Shown: positions 9,115-20,377, numbered from the stretch's first letter. The stretch is DNA of 64,000 nt from Symsagittifera roscoffensis (GCF_963678635.1 NC_087065.1:7031209-7095208), one strand, 5' to 3'. A program made the numbers and translations. Notes: generated by a model from the sequence alone, not told the origin.

Positions 9115-10320
9115 GTATTCAATGAGCTGGATTACGCTGCAAAAATTAATATCGCTCTTAGATTTGTTCTTCGTAATACCGAAATGGGAGAAAATTTCCA
9201 TTACTAGGCACAACGAAACAATTTTTACGGTGTATGAAAGCCGATTAGATTACAATCCAGGGAAAAAGTCGAAAAATTTGATATTGTCGAACAATGCACA
9301 CAAAAACGCCAGAACACAAAGTGGAGTTTTAAATTGATCACAAATGTCGCTTTTTTGCTGCACTACTAAAAACCATTCCAATGGGATGACCAAACTCTGT
9401 ATTAACCGAGCCTTTACTACGACATACGCAAGTAAACTGTCTTTTATCTGACAAAGACAAACAACCGTACAAAGATCATTTTTGCCTTTTCCGTGCGTTA
9501 GCAATATATTTGCATGGTCATATTAACCTCAATGCTCATACATCTCAGCTGTTTGCAGAGTTTAAATCAAAATTTTGATACGATCCGAAGAATTTTTGTG
9601 GAGTGTCAAATGATGATCTACCTCTCGTAGAGGGAATAGTTGAAAGCAGCATAATTATTTACAATTTTGACATTCAGGAAGAAGAATATGTCGGAGAATG
9701 AGCCAGGCAAAGCAATGATTCACAGTCGTACACAATCACTAGTTTGATGAAACCATGAAGTTGATAATACTCAACAACCATATCATTCACATTGATAAAA
9801 CCGTGAAGTTATTAAAATTCAACAAACATATCATTCTCACAAATGATATTGATTCTTTTTTAAAGTGTTTTCGATGCCACAGCTCAGCTGTGACTGTTTC
9901 TATAAAGACTGTTTCCGTGAAGTTATTAAAACTCAATAACCATATCATTCACACGAATGATATTGATTCTTTTTAAAGAGTTTTTGATGCCCCAGTTGTG
10001 ACTGCTTTTTGAAAGATCAGATACTTTCAATGTACAGATCGAGTTCGACATATTTATCCCTAAAACGCATGCACGTTCCAGGAAACAATATTCAAGAAAC
10101 TGAACGGATTCAACGTTCCCCACACTGATGATCAAAAATTATTCAGTAATGTAACAGTTTTTTACTTCGAATCAATTTGTCTTCCCAGATAAGAAAGCAA
10201 CCGAAACAACTATTTGGATTGCAAAACCTGTCCCTATTTTTGTCTCAATATCTTTGAATTTGCAAGGTGATCCAATTTTCTTGTGTGAAAGAGATCCAAA
10301 ACTTCTAATAATTGAAACTT
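9115..10320 (+). pseudogene. N-terminal and exonuclease I part of the polymerase element
   Basis: Homologous coding sequence continues through several frame changes and stops: VFNELDYAAKINIALRFVL directly after the TAA, a frame change near 9,208, then a segment at about 9,340-9,740 with the motif DHFCLFRALAIYLHG. After a short tandem duplication (9,803-10,020), exonuclease motif I appears at about 10,151-10,186 as FYFES, where FDFES is expected, so the first catalytic Asp is Tyr. The DxxCLFRAL motif resembles the catalytic Asp/Cys box of OTU cysteine proteases; that reading is an inference. The order agrees with the rest of the element downstream. Confidence 0.6.
9803..10025 (+). repeat. 114-base tandem duplication within the polymerase pseudogene
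   Basis: GTGAAGTTATTAAAA..TCAA, with the following CATATCATTC.CAC.AATGATATTGATTC, occurs at 9,803 and again at 9,917, a spacing of 114 bases. A third, partial match precedes it at about 9,756. The translated unit is LLK.N.HII.TNDIDSF. Confidence 0.7.
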
Positions 10321-11648
10321 CTGGCTGTAAAAAGCAAACTACAAAAGAAAACCAAATTTCAGGAAACCGAAATTACTGTCAATGATCGAGTCGAAAAAAT
10401 CATTGATAAACTCAGTGCTAGAACTTTATCTAAAGGACTAGAAGTCTTCGGGTCTGAAAGTGAATGTGTTGAGGTTGGCGAGAAAGATGATATGTCTACA
10501 CAATTCTTGAGACTTCAAAAAAACCAGCTGATTGACTTAAAACATCATTTAGAACATTATGTTATGCTGTGCCATCTCGGATTCAAAAGTGGGAGATAGA
10601 ATTCGAACCTTAAGAAATTTTATTTGATCCCGTACCTTATATATGACAATCGAACCAACAAATTTTAAACAGGCAAAGGATTCCATAATCTTCAAATTTG
10701 GAGATGTACATTTTCTCGATATAATGAAGTTTACGGGAAGAGCAACAACATTGAACTTGTTTCGAAAAGCCTTTAAAGCAATTGAAACCAAGTTTTTTTT
10801 CCTAAGAAAGGTTTGACCGTCAAGACAAGCTTGGCTGTACGGAATAGCCTTCAGAACGGATAAAGCCTTTTTCAGTATGCTGAGAAACAACGATCCCTAG
10901 AAAAAGATTTCAATGATTATCTAAAACTGTTTAATGAATGTTTAGGTCATAAAAGAAGATTGGAAAAGATACCAATTCAATCAATTCTACCGACAGGTTT
11001 TCAAAGTTTCTCTTATTTTAAAAGCATCTGAGAACAACACAACTTGTCTGTTTTCACAGACTTCTAAAGATGGTTTAATGACAAAGATGTTGTTGGTTCT
11101 ATAAAAAAAACTTTCAAAAACTGATACAGTTTTATGGTAATAATAGAATCGACATGCTGAAACTGGATTGCACGCTTCCAAATCATGCAATTATCTGGTC
11201 ACACAATTTGACAAATCACAAAATCTACCCAATTTTTGAAGGTGAGAAGTTTATATAGAAGAAAACAGAGAAGAGATTGTTGGTGATCCATCAATAGTTC
11301 TTACTGTTGTCGAAAAGTTGTTGTCGCTCCAATTTATATTCGTAAGTTGTCAAAAATTTGCAAAACACTAGTTGGAATTGGTTCTAGCCAATTAAATCCA
11401 TTCTCAATGTGTCAGGAGATGCCGACCAAATTTTAAACAAGTTGGGAATTTGACTCTGAAACTGAATATTTCAAGGCTAGAAATGATAGAAAAAATTTTT
11501 TTGAGAAGATGGTAATGTCCTTCTATCAAGAATTGAGACCAGAATGTAAGCATAAAAAAAGCATAATTGCTCAACCTAAAAGCATAAGAAAATTGACTGT
11601 TTCCATGCTGATGGCTGTTGCGATCACTGGAAAACAGTATTTATAGCT
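10312..11648 (+). pseudogene. exonuclease II to polymerase motif A of the polymerase element
   Basis: 10,312-10,599 is an open frame ending in a segment with STQFLRLQKNQLIDLKHHLE that aligns with the exonuclease domain of this polymerase family; stops and frame changes follow. FNDKDVV occurs at about 11,070. Polymerase motif A is at about 11,369-11,430 and reads GIGSSQLNPFSMCQ. The expected catalytic Asp (GID) is Gly and the usual LYP is LNP. In protein-primed family-B polymerases this Asp binds the catalytic metal, so activity is lost. A minus-strand frame of 113 aa at 10,549-10,890 is a shadow. Confidence 0.6.
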
Positions 11649-12155
11649 ATGGGCTGCTGCTATCTTTTCGGCGCCTGCCATGAAACCCGTCCATCTTTAT
11701 CGCATCATGATATTGAAAAGGGAAAAAAGAAGAGAGGAATGGATGAGCTGATACGAGAGTATATGAAAGAAAAGCTTTTCATTAATCAAGACACGTGCGA
11801 GTGTGAGTGGTGGGAGCAATTTGAAACAAATTTTTTAGTTAAGAGTTATGTTAAGACAAAGTTTCCCTATAAAAGACCTCGGTCTACTGATTCTTTAATT
11901 GAACAAATAAAGAACGGATCTCTTTTTTGGCGATAATTTTTGTGATTTGAGACTTCTCGACAATTTGAAGTCCATATTTTGAAATTTTCCTCCAATTTTA
12001 AAAAAATATTGATATCTGCCGAAACGATGTTGGATAATAAATAGAAAATGCCAAAAAAATTTTTTTTAAAACGATTGAATATTGTGAAGTAGAATTCTTG
12101 AAGTCGACCATTGCACATAGAGAACCAATAATTGTAGGTTTTTTCATTCTTCAAT
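11649..12155 (+). pseudogene. palm/TPR region of the polymerase element with internal deletion
   Basis: Open frame of 95 codons (11,649-11,936) with RPSLSHHDIEKGKKKR, CECEWWEQF and FPYKRPRSTDSLIEQIKNG, well conserved in this family. The next part (11,940-12,030) is out of frame with NFPPILKK. The sequence then jumps to VEFLKSTIAHREPIIVGFFI at about 12,085-12,145. The stretch that normally holds polymerase motif B (K...NS.YG) is missing, so an internal deletion is inferred at about 12,030-12,080. Confidence 0.65.
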
Positions 12156-12348
12156 ATGCCAAACTTAGATGGTTGTAGTTATACTACAATTTCTTCCACA
12201 AGTTTAGTGATGAAAAAATTTTTGAGGAACTGGAGATGGATATCGACTTTTTGTATCTAGCATTAGCCGAAGCGAGCTTAGAGGATTGTATATTTCCTGA
12301 GAAGAAAATTCAGTGGACACAAATTCATCGAAAGGACTGTAGAGACGA
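12156..12348 (+). repeat. left arm of a 193-base inverted duplication carrying polymerase motif C
   Basis: Encodes, on the plus strand, the segment up to FEELEMDIDFLYLALAEA, in which DIDF replaces the catalytic DTDS of motif C. It pairs with 12,368-12,560 on the opposite strand; both arms are 193 bases long and the spacer is 19 bases. Most positions match by eye, with scattered substitutions. Confidence 0.85.
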
Positions 12349-12367
12349 CTTTGCATCAACTATAAAC

Positions 12368-12560
12368 TCGTCTCTACAGTCATTTCGATGAATTTGTGTC
12401 CACTGAGCTTTCTTCTCAGGAAATATACAATCCTTTAAGCTCGCTTCGGCTAATGCTAGATACAAAAAGTCCGTATCCAACTCCAGTTCCTCAATTTTAT
12501 TCTCATCACTAAACTTCTGGAAAAAATTGTAGTATAACTCCAACATTCTAAGTTTGGCAT
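12368..12560 (-). repeat. right arm of the motif C inverted duplication
   Basis: On the minus strand this encodes a 73-residue frame with IEELELDTDFLYLALAEA, an independent version of motif C in which only the final Ser is changed (DTDF). It is closer to the expected sequence than the left arm, so this arm may preserve an older or different copy. The arm ends where the plus-strand polymerase C-terminus resumes. Confidence 0.85.
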
Positions 12561-12574
12561 CATAAAGTTTTTTT

Positions 12575-12879
12575 TGGTACTGGAATGTTGTGCTTGTGCA
12601 GCGAGACGTATTGCTGCTATGACAGTAAGAGTAACAAATTCACTTTAAAAAAAAGGACTCAACAAAAGAACGCTAGAAGCTACTGGGGTTGGCCCAATGT
12701 CTAAATACAGACAAGTTCTTGATGGAGCTATCAATTTGAAGTCGGCGAATCGTGGATTCAAAACCTCCAAACATTTAGTCGGAACATATGAACAAACTAA
12801 AAAAGGACTCAATTACTTTTACTCGAAAAGGGAAGTACTTTGTGATGGAATACATACTAAGCCATTGAACTTGTTGTAA
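12575..12879 (+). pseudogene. C-terminus of the polymerase element
   Basis: Plus-strand sequence resumes with MLCLC..TYCCYD (about 12,585-12,625), then after an indel the open frame KYRQVLDGAINLKSANRGFK, VGTYEQTKKGLNYFY and DGIHTKPLNLL, ending with TAA at 12,877. This is the usual C-terminus of the family, so the 3' end of the gene is present. Nothing further of a Polinton-like gene set (integrase, ATPase, capsid) was recognised downstream. Confidence 0.65.
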
Positions 12880-14400
12880 ATTTGTTGTATAAACTGTAGT
12901 AAAATTCAACACGAAGCAATGAGTAAAAATATTCAAATTATTTTTTTTCTATCTTTTCAATTCTAAATTAACAGTTTACAGTAAATAAAATTTTTTCTGA
13001 AAACTTTAGTTTTCTTTTAAATTTCAGTAGGTTTAAGCGGACTAGTTTCAGACGTTTTCAATTTATATTCAATTGGTTCAGAACAATAGTAAAAATCTAT
13101 CTTAATAGATCGAATGTTCTTTACTATTACATAGAGAGATATATTCACTATCGTAAAGCATGGTAAGATGGGACGCCGAGAAAAATTTCTGAAACTTACG
13201 ATCTTACCATCTCAAAACCTATAACCTGTCCTCATACATGGGAAATCTGTTCCCTATCTTAACACATAGGTGGGTGACTGAATTCTCTATTCCCTATTTT
13301 AAAACGGGTCAACCAGCACACCCACTACCCCCATGATCACCGGCATTATATACTATTAACATCTGTAATAGGGCTTGATACATAGGGTGCATTGTTTGAG
13401 AAAGTGGAAAGAATAGTGGTAGCATCAGTCTGCGAGAAAGCGCAAAGAAAGTTTTCAATAGGGTTATGGGTTGAATAGGTGGTTATGAAAAATTAGTGGG
13501 ATGGTGTTTGGAGGAGGGAAATCATCGGGAGTTTCAACTTCTGAGTGAAAAAACTTGTAATTGTATTGAAAGCTGTTTGGTTTGAGTCATCCGAGTCCAT
13601 GCGTTGCAATTAAAAAATGAAACTGGGTAGGGGGAAGAGGTGAGGTCTTAAATTGTAATGAGGGAATCCGGGCGTTAGAGATTGGACGGATAGGAAAGAA
13701 AACGGTCGAAGGATCCAACTTGGCGACTCATCGTGGGATAAAAAAATGATTCTTTTGAGAACGAAAACTTAAGATGGGCAATTTTTCAACAATTTTTTCG
13801 TATGTATCGTCAAAAGTGGGTTTTTGGAGTGCTATATGAGATGTAGGGCTACGTTGTTAGTTACTAGTATGTATTATCAATTCGGTGGTTAAAAGTGTTT
13901 TTCTGTATTTTTGTGGGATTAATGATAGAGTATGGTTGTTTTGTAAACTGTATCAATGCCATGGCGCTGTTGGTGTAGTATTTGTATTGTATTTTGGAGT
14001 ATCGTATGATTTTGATTTCTGGCGAATACAAAAAAAGTTAGCAGACCATTTTTTATTGAAATCGCTAATTTGTGAGTCAAGAAATTTTTTGTGATTTGAG
14101 GCGGAAAAAATTCCCTAAATTACTGCGAACAAAATTCGTGTTACGCTAGCTTGTCTATTGACTTGTGTATGTATTGCGCATGTGATATAGATTCCTTTTT
14201 TTGGTGAGAGGAGAAATCTTACAAAAATGTACATTGCGTATAATATCGTCGATCTTTCTAAGATATGGTAGGGCCATCGTAGAAATGCAAGGAAGTCTTT
14301 ATTGATATTTAAGAAACTAAAAAATATTGGTTGGTGAAATATCTTTTGCGCTAAATTTTTCTTTATTTAGATATTTATTGTCTTGAATGTCTGTAAATAT
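12880..14400. other. AT-rich spacer, possible far 3' end of RE3
   Basis: No protein recognised. A 69-codon plus-strand frame at 13,885-14,094 has no supporting features. The 3' boundary of RE3, with a 3' LTR, would be expected here, but I found no match to the 28.3-29.5 kb leader/LTR-like block. Confidence 0.35.
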
Positions 14401-17260
14401 CCACTGTGCTCTCGTTGGTAGATGCCTAAAAACCTGCTGTTTCAGCTAGTTTTTGTAGAAATTGATCGATTGATTGTTTTTCGATTGTATTCTTTTTAGT
14501 GAGAAGTTCTTGAAACTGTTTTTGTTCAAAGGTGATGCTGTCATTTTGATTTGGAGTATATGCCTATTGAATGTGGATCTACATTTGGGTTGCGAGCTTT
14601 TGCGCGTATGGTTTCGGGTGAGAACTTGTTTAGAGATTGCATTAAATCCGTGTATGGATTTAGAAGATAAAATTTATCTTCATTTGGGTTAAGCTGTACT
14701 ATAATGTAGCTATGTTTAGATCCACATTGGACAGCTGTATCCCAAAAACATGTTCGGTGTGATTAGGTATCTACAGAATGAACTTTGTTTTTATGAAGTA
14801 TAGGAATGCATTGGTAGCATCTTCTGTCTTCAAAAACATAAAGTGATGAAATTTTTTTAGTGCAAGTGTAATACCAAAGCATGTTTCCTTCGTAATCGTT
14901 GAAGTTATAGCGGTTGCATGATAAGAGGTATCCTGCTTAAATTGTTCTTCCTTATGCATAAGCCAGAGATTGTAGTATTTGTGTTCGTTCTAGTTCATAT
15001 AAAGGATGTCGTGCTCCTAGTTCGCAGAGTGACATTTCTTGAAAAGTTCTGCTTAATGTGTAATATAGTTTCAAATCGAGGTTAATTTCATATTGTATTG
15101 CACAAAAGTTAATGTAATTCATTAGTGCTAGTTTTTGTAACCTAGTACTATCCTGGTTTTCCGGACGAACTTTTCCTCCAGTGTTTCCATTAATATTAAA
15201 AAATGTTACCGCATGTAAGATTTTTCGTCTTCTCTATTTCTGTTGGAGCCGGCCATGTTAAGAATCAATGAGCCTGTTTTCATCTTGTAATTTTTTTCGT
15301 ATTTGGCCAGAATTTCTGAATAGTGTGTTTGGTTTGGGACATTTACATGCTACTTCAGTTTCAGAGTAAATTTGAAAACGTGTTAGTTTATATTCAATAC
15401 CATGAATGTTTATATTGACTTGGGTTGGACCTTGTTTCATCTGAGTTTATTTTATGAAAGAGTATGGACTCTATGATGTTTTTTTGTGGAACTTCATCAT
15501 TCTGGCATGGTTACATGTGTCTTCAGAGAACCAAACTATGGTTGCCTGCTTTCGTGTAGTATGATCGCAAAATCCTTGATCAAGTTTACAAGTTAAGCAA
15601 ATTCATAGAAGTTTTAGAGTGTTGTCTTTTGAATATCGTTTTTCAATTGTACTTTTTTTTGCTGAAAATTCCAATCGAAAAACATTATTTCTTGGTAGCT
15701 TGAATTTTTTGTGCCTGCTTTACAGTTTGACGGGATTTTTTTTTCAATGTGAGGTATCCAATTTTTATCATGTGAACCATAGAATAAACGTCAATGTGCT
15801 TCATGATGAGGAAAATCACCGTTTAGTTGAATATGACCTTGGTGGTGTTCAATTTGTGCTTGTTAGGCAGAGTCTGGAAAACTTTACTTAATTAACTTTT
15901 TCGTCTTTATTTGTATTTGAGTTCATTTTTACAATCTTCAGGTCAAGATGTAATATTCTTTCTATGTTATTTTAGTAAAAAAAATTCGTGATTGAGGCTA
16001 TTCTTCTTTCCTTTTGAAACTCGTGAACAATGTACTTTCTTTTCAGAGAACTCTCCTTTTAATTTATAACCTGTTAGAGTTGTGGCTCGGGCTTTGGAGT
16101 GAAGTGTAGCAACTAAAGTTGTTGATTCAATGACTTGTGGTTCAAATTCACTTTATGTGACCTGGTTAATTGCGTATTTATATATTGTTTTTTCTTGGTG
16201 ATCTTCATAACCACAAGGTGTAACAGGGAGATCTTGTGGTCCGGTTCGAGGGGAACGGGTTTTTGTGATTTATGGGTTCAATGTGTACTAAGAGAAAAAG
16301 CGTTTAACTGAGAAAGCTACTAAAAGATACATATATACCATAGTCCTGAAAAAGGATTATAAAATGTAACATAATCTTTAGTCTTTTTTGTATATCTGTG
16401 ATATTTAATTAAAAGTTCGGTTCTAATAAATGGAAGAGGTAGAGATTGAACGGTGATATCTGGTGGAGACAAGGGTAATGGATGATGTACCAAAGTGTTT
16501 TTCAAATTTGAGAGTTAAGTCTTCCTGTGAAAATTTTTGAACATTATGTTCTTGAATGTCTTTATGAATATCATCTATATTGTAGCCTTTTTAATTACCA
16601 ATTATGGAGTCGACTACTATCAAGGTTTTGGCTGCTACAAAGGAGTTCCAATCTAAGCCTAAAGGTTAACTTGTACCTTGTAGTTCACGGTGTCTGTCGT
16701 CTAAGTGACTTGGAAAGTTTGTGGGAAATGTAGTTGATGATGTTTGACCGGTGGCTGAAGGTGTTGATGGAAGGGATAACGATGGGGAGGTATCCGAAGA
16801 ATCTTCTGTTGGATCATTCACGGTTGGGTTTACCTTGAGAAAATGTTTGGGTCATGCAATGTGGAAATCTTTGTGATGGAGTGGGGGGAATGAAAGGATT
16901 TTCACAAATTTGTTCAGAATTAGTTGTTGCACCTAGATAATCTGACGAAGTGGGAAGTGAAGTGAAGTGGTGAATAGTACTTTGTATTGTACTATGAGAA
17001 AGATCTAGAGGAGTTAATGATGGTGATGAGGGGATTTTAAATTGAACTCTTTGTGTTGTTCAGTTTCTATTGCGTCGAGAGTGAACAATTTGTCAGTTAA
17101 TTGTAGTTGCATGGTTATGGTTTTGGCTTACAGAACTTGTTCTGTTAATGTCTTGTTGTAGTGAGGGGTAAATATTGTATGTTGGTTCGTATTGTGATTC
17201 ACTTAGGGGTAACACAAAGTTGAAAAATAGTGAAAAGACGGAAAGAAAGTTTGAAATATT
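14400..17260 (-). pseudogene. env: envelope-like glycoprotein region of retroelement RE3, decayed
   Basis: Coding-like minus-strand sequence directly downstream of pol, broken by stops and frame changes. At about 17,200-17,260 there is a hydrophobic stretch FLSVFSLFFNFVLPLSE that reads as a signal peptide. It is followed by a Ser/Thr/Pro-rich segment (about 16,700-17,190) with several N-x-S/T sites. Further on are clean coding stretches at about 16,000-16,250 and 15,258-15,440, and a Cys-rich block at about 14,700-15,130 with repeated Cys, Trp and Tyr. A coiled-coil-like segment lies near 14,450-14,520. Position after integrase, secretion signal and Cys-rich ectodomain fit an env-like gene, as in errantiviruses. 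No fusion peptide or transmembrane anchor could be fixed, and no family match is claimed. Confidence 0.45.
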
Positions 17261-17466
17261 ATTTTTAATACATATACATTTTTAACTGAGTCTGGAAGAA
17301 GCATTTGAAAAGTGATTTGCTTTGTCGAATTTTTTTTGCGGATTTACAATCGAGATGGGTCGGATAATTTTCTGATTTTGACAAGTGGGTTTGGTATGAA
17401 GAATTTTTGGGGAAGGGGAGCCTGGGTTCTTATTTTTTAACTTCTAAATTCTAGTTTTCATTTGAG
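17190..17466 (+). repeat. inverted repeat X, arm at the start of the env-like region
   Basis: Matches the reverse complement of 18,524-18,802 along its length (CACTTAGGGGTAACACAAAG, GGGGAAGGGGAGCCTGGG, CTAGTTTTCATTTG). It contains the signal-peptide-like start of the env-like region and the non-coding sequence just before it. Confidence 0.8.
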
Positions 17467-17749
17467 ACAAAATTTCTGATTTTTGTAATGATTGATAGAA
17501 GAGGGTTTTAACATTTATACGACATTTGTAATAGTTCTGAAATATGAGGGCAGTGCTTATTTTTGACCTAGAGTTGTTAGATTTAGAATTATAGATTTAG
17601 TTCAAGTCGTAGAGATATCGGCTAATATAAGTGGCCGTGTTCGCAAAAGAAGTTAGATGATATCAAGTGATTTGATTGGTCGGTTTTGAACTAGTTTAGT
17701 TCTGAACAAAGTGGCAATGTGGTACGAGAGTTTTTTATAGATGAATATA
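17467..17749. other. spacer between pol end and repeat X in RE3
   Basis: AT-rich and without recognised coding sequence. It could hold a splice acceptor region for env, but I cannot assign a site. Confidence 0.3.
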
Positions 17750-18523
17750 AAACATATTGATGATGATAAATCATCAGAGGGCTGTTGGAACTCTACTTTC
17801 TTTAAAATTTTAGATTGTGTAATTTTTTCTCGGTTGAATTCTAAGTCAAGTTGTTTGGCATTTTTGTGACTGTTTTTTTATTTCGGGTACAAAAACTTTT
17901 TCCTGCAGTTCGCTATTGATTCTCTTTTTTTTGAATTTTTTGTTTAGGAGATTTTTCCGATTTCGGTTAATTGTGGCAAATGGTTAGAGTTTGTTACTAT
18001 TTTTTGATCATTATTTTTTTGTTTTGTCAACAATGCAGTCTAGTAAAGGAGTATATAACGTTATTTCACGAAGTGCGAACTCTTTCAGATAGTATGGTAA
18101 AACATTGTTTCTACGCTGTACTGATTCTTTTCTATTGTGGTCTTTTAGATTATATATGACGTCTGTAGGTTTATCTATGATCTGAGCTTTTTTTGAATTA
18201 TAAAACTTGGAATAAAAAATGTTCCTAGTTTTAGGTATGATGCTGGCCTAAAGCGTGAATTTTTTTTGAGATTGAATATTTTTTATTATTTGTAATAAAT
18301 TTCATGCCATTCTCTGATCGATTTCATTGTGTTTTTTAACCTCTGTTTAAAATCCATTCCATGTGGGTTCCAGATAATAGTTCTAAATATTGTGGATGGT
18401 GAAAATGATCTTCGTCATGATCTTCGTCATCACAAAGAAAACAATGAATTAGCCTATAGACAAAATTCAACCTGATCACTTAGCCTAAAGACATTCCATC
18501 TCCCAAATTTCCCCAATCATTCC
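17750..18523 (-). pseudogene. pol: C-terminal domain of the RE3 integrase / pol end
   Basis: Minus-strand fragments DEDHFHHPQYLELLSGTHME (about 18,360-18,440), VLPYYLKEFALREITLYTP (about 18,040-18,110) and QPRKNYTQSKILKKVEFQQP (about 17,790-17,850) follow one another in the order expected of the C-terminal part of this pol family. Stops and frame changes lie between them. They are separated from the integrase core by the inserted inverted repeat X. Confidence 0.6.
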
Positions 18524-18802
18524 ACAAATGAAAACTAGAATCAGAAGTTAATAAATAAGTACCCAGGCTTCCCTTCCCCAAAAAGTCTTCTTACCCGACC
18601 AACTTGTCAAAATCAATAAAATATCCAACCAACCTCGGTTTTAAATCCGCAAAAACAATTCCACAAAGCAAATCAATTTTCAAACGCTTCTTCCAGGCTC
18701 AGTTAAAAATATATATATTAAAAATAATAATTCAAACTATCTTTCCGTCTCTTCACTAATTTTCAACTTTGTGTTACCCCTAAGTGAACCACAATACGAA
18801 AC
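18524..18802 (-). repeat. inverted repeat X, arm inserted in the integrase
   Basis: Inverted copy of 17,190-17,466. It interrupts the integrase frame between the core and the C-terminal domain, so it arrived after the pol gene was in place. No target duplication could be fixed. Confidence 0.75.
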
Positions 18803-19540
18803 GCAATAACCTAGTACGTTTTTTGATGAACTGGCTGAGAACATATTACGCTTGCTTCCTTTTTGATTTAAAACCAATTCATATGGTGATAGTTGGTATC
18901 TGATGATTACATGCTAATTGGAATAATTTTACATCTGTTGACTGTTCGGAGTATTTTTGATCGTTTCCTTTTATTATACAACGAAGCTTTTCTAATTGGT
19001 GGCGGTTCATGCCTTCAACTTTTTATTGTGTCCATGGATGTTCTAGGTTTATGTTTTTTATTGTAAAGATGACATAAGGTAATTATTTTGTTGTTTGTGA
19101 AGTCTGTTCCATTATTTTGACAAGGACTTCAGGAAGTCAAAATTTTGCTATCCAGTGGTCGTGAAGTGTTGTGCATGCATGGTAAGAGTTGCAATTGGGT
19201 ACAAAGTTGAGTGCTAAATAATGTGTAAATGCATCTATTAGTACCATTATTTCAGAATTTCCGTCAGAGGAGGCTGATACGAGTCCTTTTGTATCAAAGG
19301 AGGTTCTATGGTTAAAAAACAAAAACTTTGTCCTTTAAAGTCCTGTTTTACTGCTATTTGTCTTTGTCATAGAAAGGTTTGCTTAACTGGTATGTACTAC
19401 AGTCATTGCAAAGTACTTTTATCCAAATTGGTGCGTTTGGAAGTTGAAAATATTGAGTGAAATTTGAATATGTTTTTTCTGATCCTATATGTCCTCTTGT
19501 ATTCAATGAATGTGATATGTGAAATGCCATTTACGTTAGA
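18803..19540 (-). pseudogene. pol: integrase zinc-binding and catalytic core of RE3
   Basis: Retroviral-type integrase. The HHCC zinc module is at about 19,380-19,530 (HISHSLNTRGHIGSEKT, then VLCNDC), followed by the core: FDTKGLVSASSDGNSEIMVL, then IDAFTHYLAL (first Asp) at about 19,200-19,310. Next come an NNGTDF-like segment near 19,100, where the second catalytic Asp of DNG has become Asn, and VEGMNR near 18,990-19,010, which retains the Glu. Stops and frame changes break it. Integrase after RNase H is the Ty3/gypsy gene order. Confidence 0.75.
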
Positions 19541-20377
19541 TTTAGTTGTAAAAAGGGTATTTTCATTTCTAGATGATGGTATCTAAGATGTCCATGTTTT
19601 CAATTTTTGTGGTATTATTCAATTTTCGGAAATATTGGAGTAATTTTTCATTTTCCAAAATTGTGATGCCAGCTTTAAAGGATTTTGGTTTGTATTTGTG
19701 CCAATACTTGGATTGTTTTATTACAGGGTCAAGGTTTTGATAATTCTGTAATAATTGAAGTTTAAACTTTGCTGTGCTAGGAAGAGAAATAACTTGAATT
19801 TCGTTCTTTGATAGTGGTATATTATCTAAAGTGTCTTGTAAATTAAATATTTTAATGATTGCATTTTTTGGATTTGATTCGCGAGGGCCTGACAAGTTTT
19901 TTTATCCATTAGGCATTAGGTCTTTTTTTCTATTAACGGAAATGGTTTATTTCGTTGTCAGTTTTTGGAAATTTCTGGTTTTTTGGTAAGTTAGGAATTT
20001 TCATTAAAGTTAGTTGAAGTATATATACTCATAGACTACATACTCAAAGAAAATAATAGATTTATGATCTGTAAATAAAACTGTTGGATGTTTTGACCCA
20101 AGAATTATGAATTCAGATTCTGTTAGCCTATATATGATGGCTGTACACACTCTCATGAGTGTTGGGAGTCTTTAATATGCTTGTGAAGAAACTCTTGAGT
20201 TTTCTGATATTAGATTCATTTTGTTGGTGCCTTGGCTAACTAAAGATCTGAACTAACTCTAAAATTGGAAGCATCGCACATAGCTTAAAATGGCTGGTTT
20301 GAGTGTTGAATTGAATTTGAAGTTTGTTCTTTGAGAAGGGTTTTAAATTCATCGAAGCATTTTTGATGATCTTGTGT
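19541..20377 (-). pseudogene. pol: RNase H and connector of RE3
   Basis: RNase H begins at about 20,240-20,285 with AMCDASNFRVSS, carrying the first catalytic Asp. It continues in other frames with TESEFIILGSKHPTVLFTDH and KSIIFF at about 20,040-20,130 (TDHKS holds a further catalytic Asp). A 108-codon frame at 19,569-19,895 (KNAIIKIFNLQD, WHKYKPKSFKAGITILENEK) fills the usual linker between RNase H and integrase. Several frame changes show it is not functional. Confidence 0.7.

Noticed and set aside
14771-14959. Minus-strand frame first read as an RNase H fragment
   Set aside because: The similarity is weak; RE3 has a clear RNase H at 20.0-20.3 kb, and an overlapping frame here gives longer Cys-rich coding sequence that fits the env-like region.
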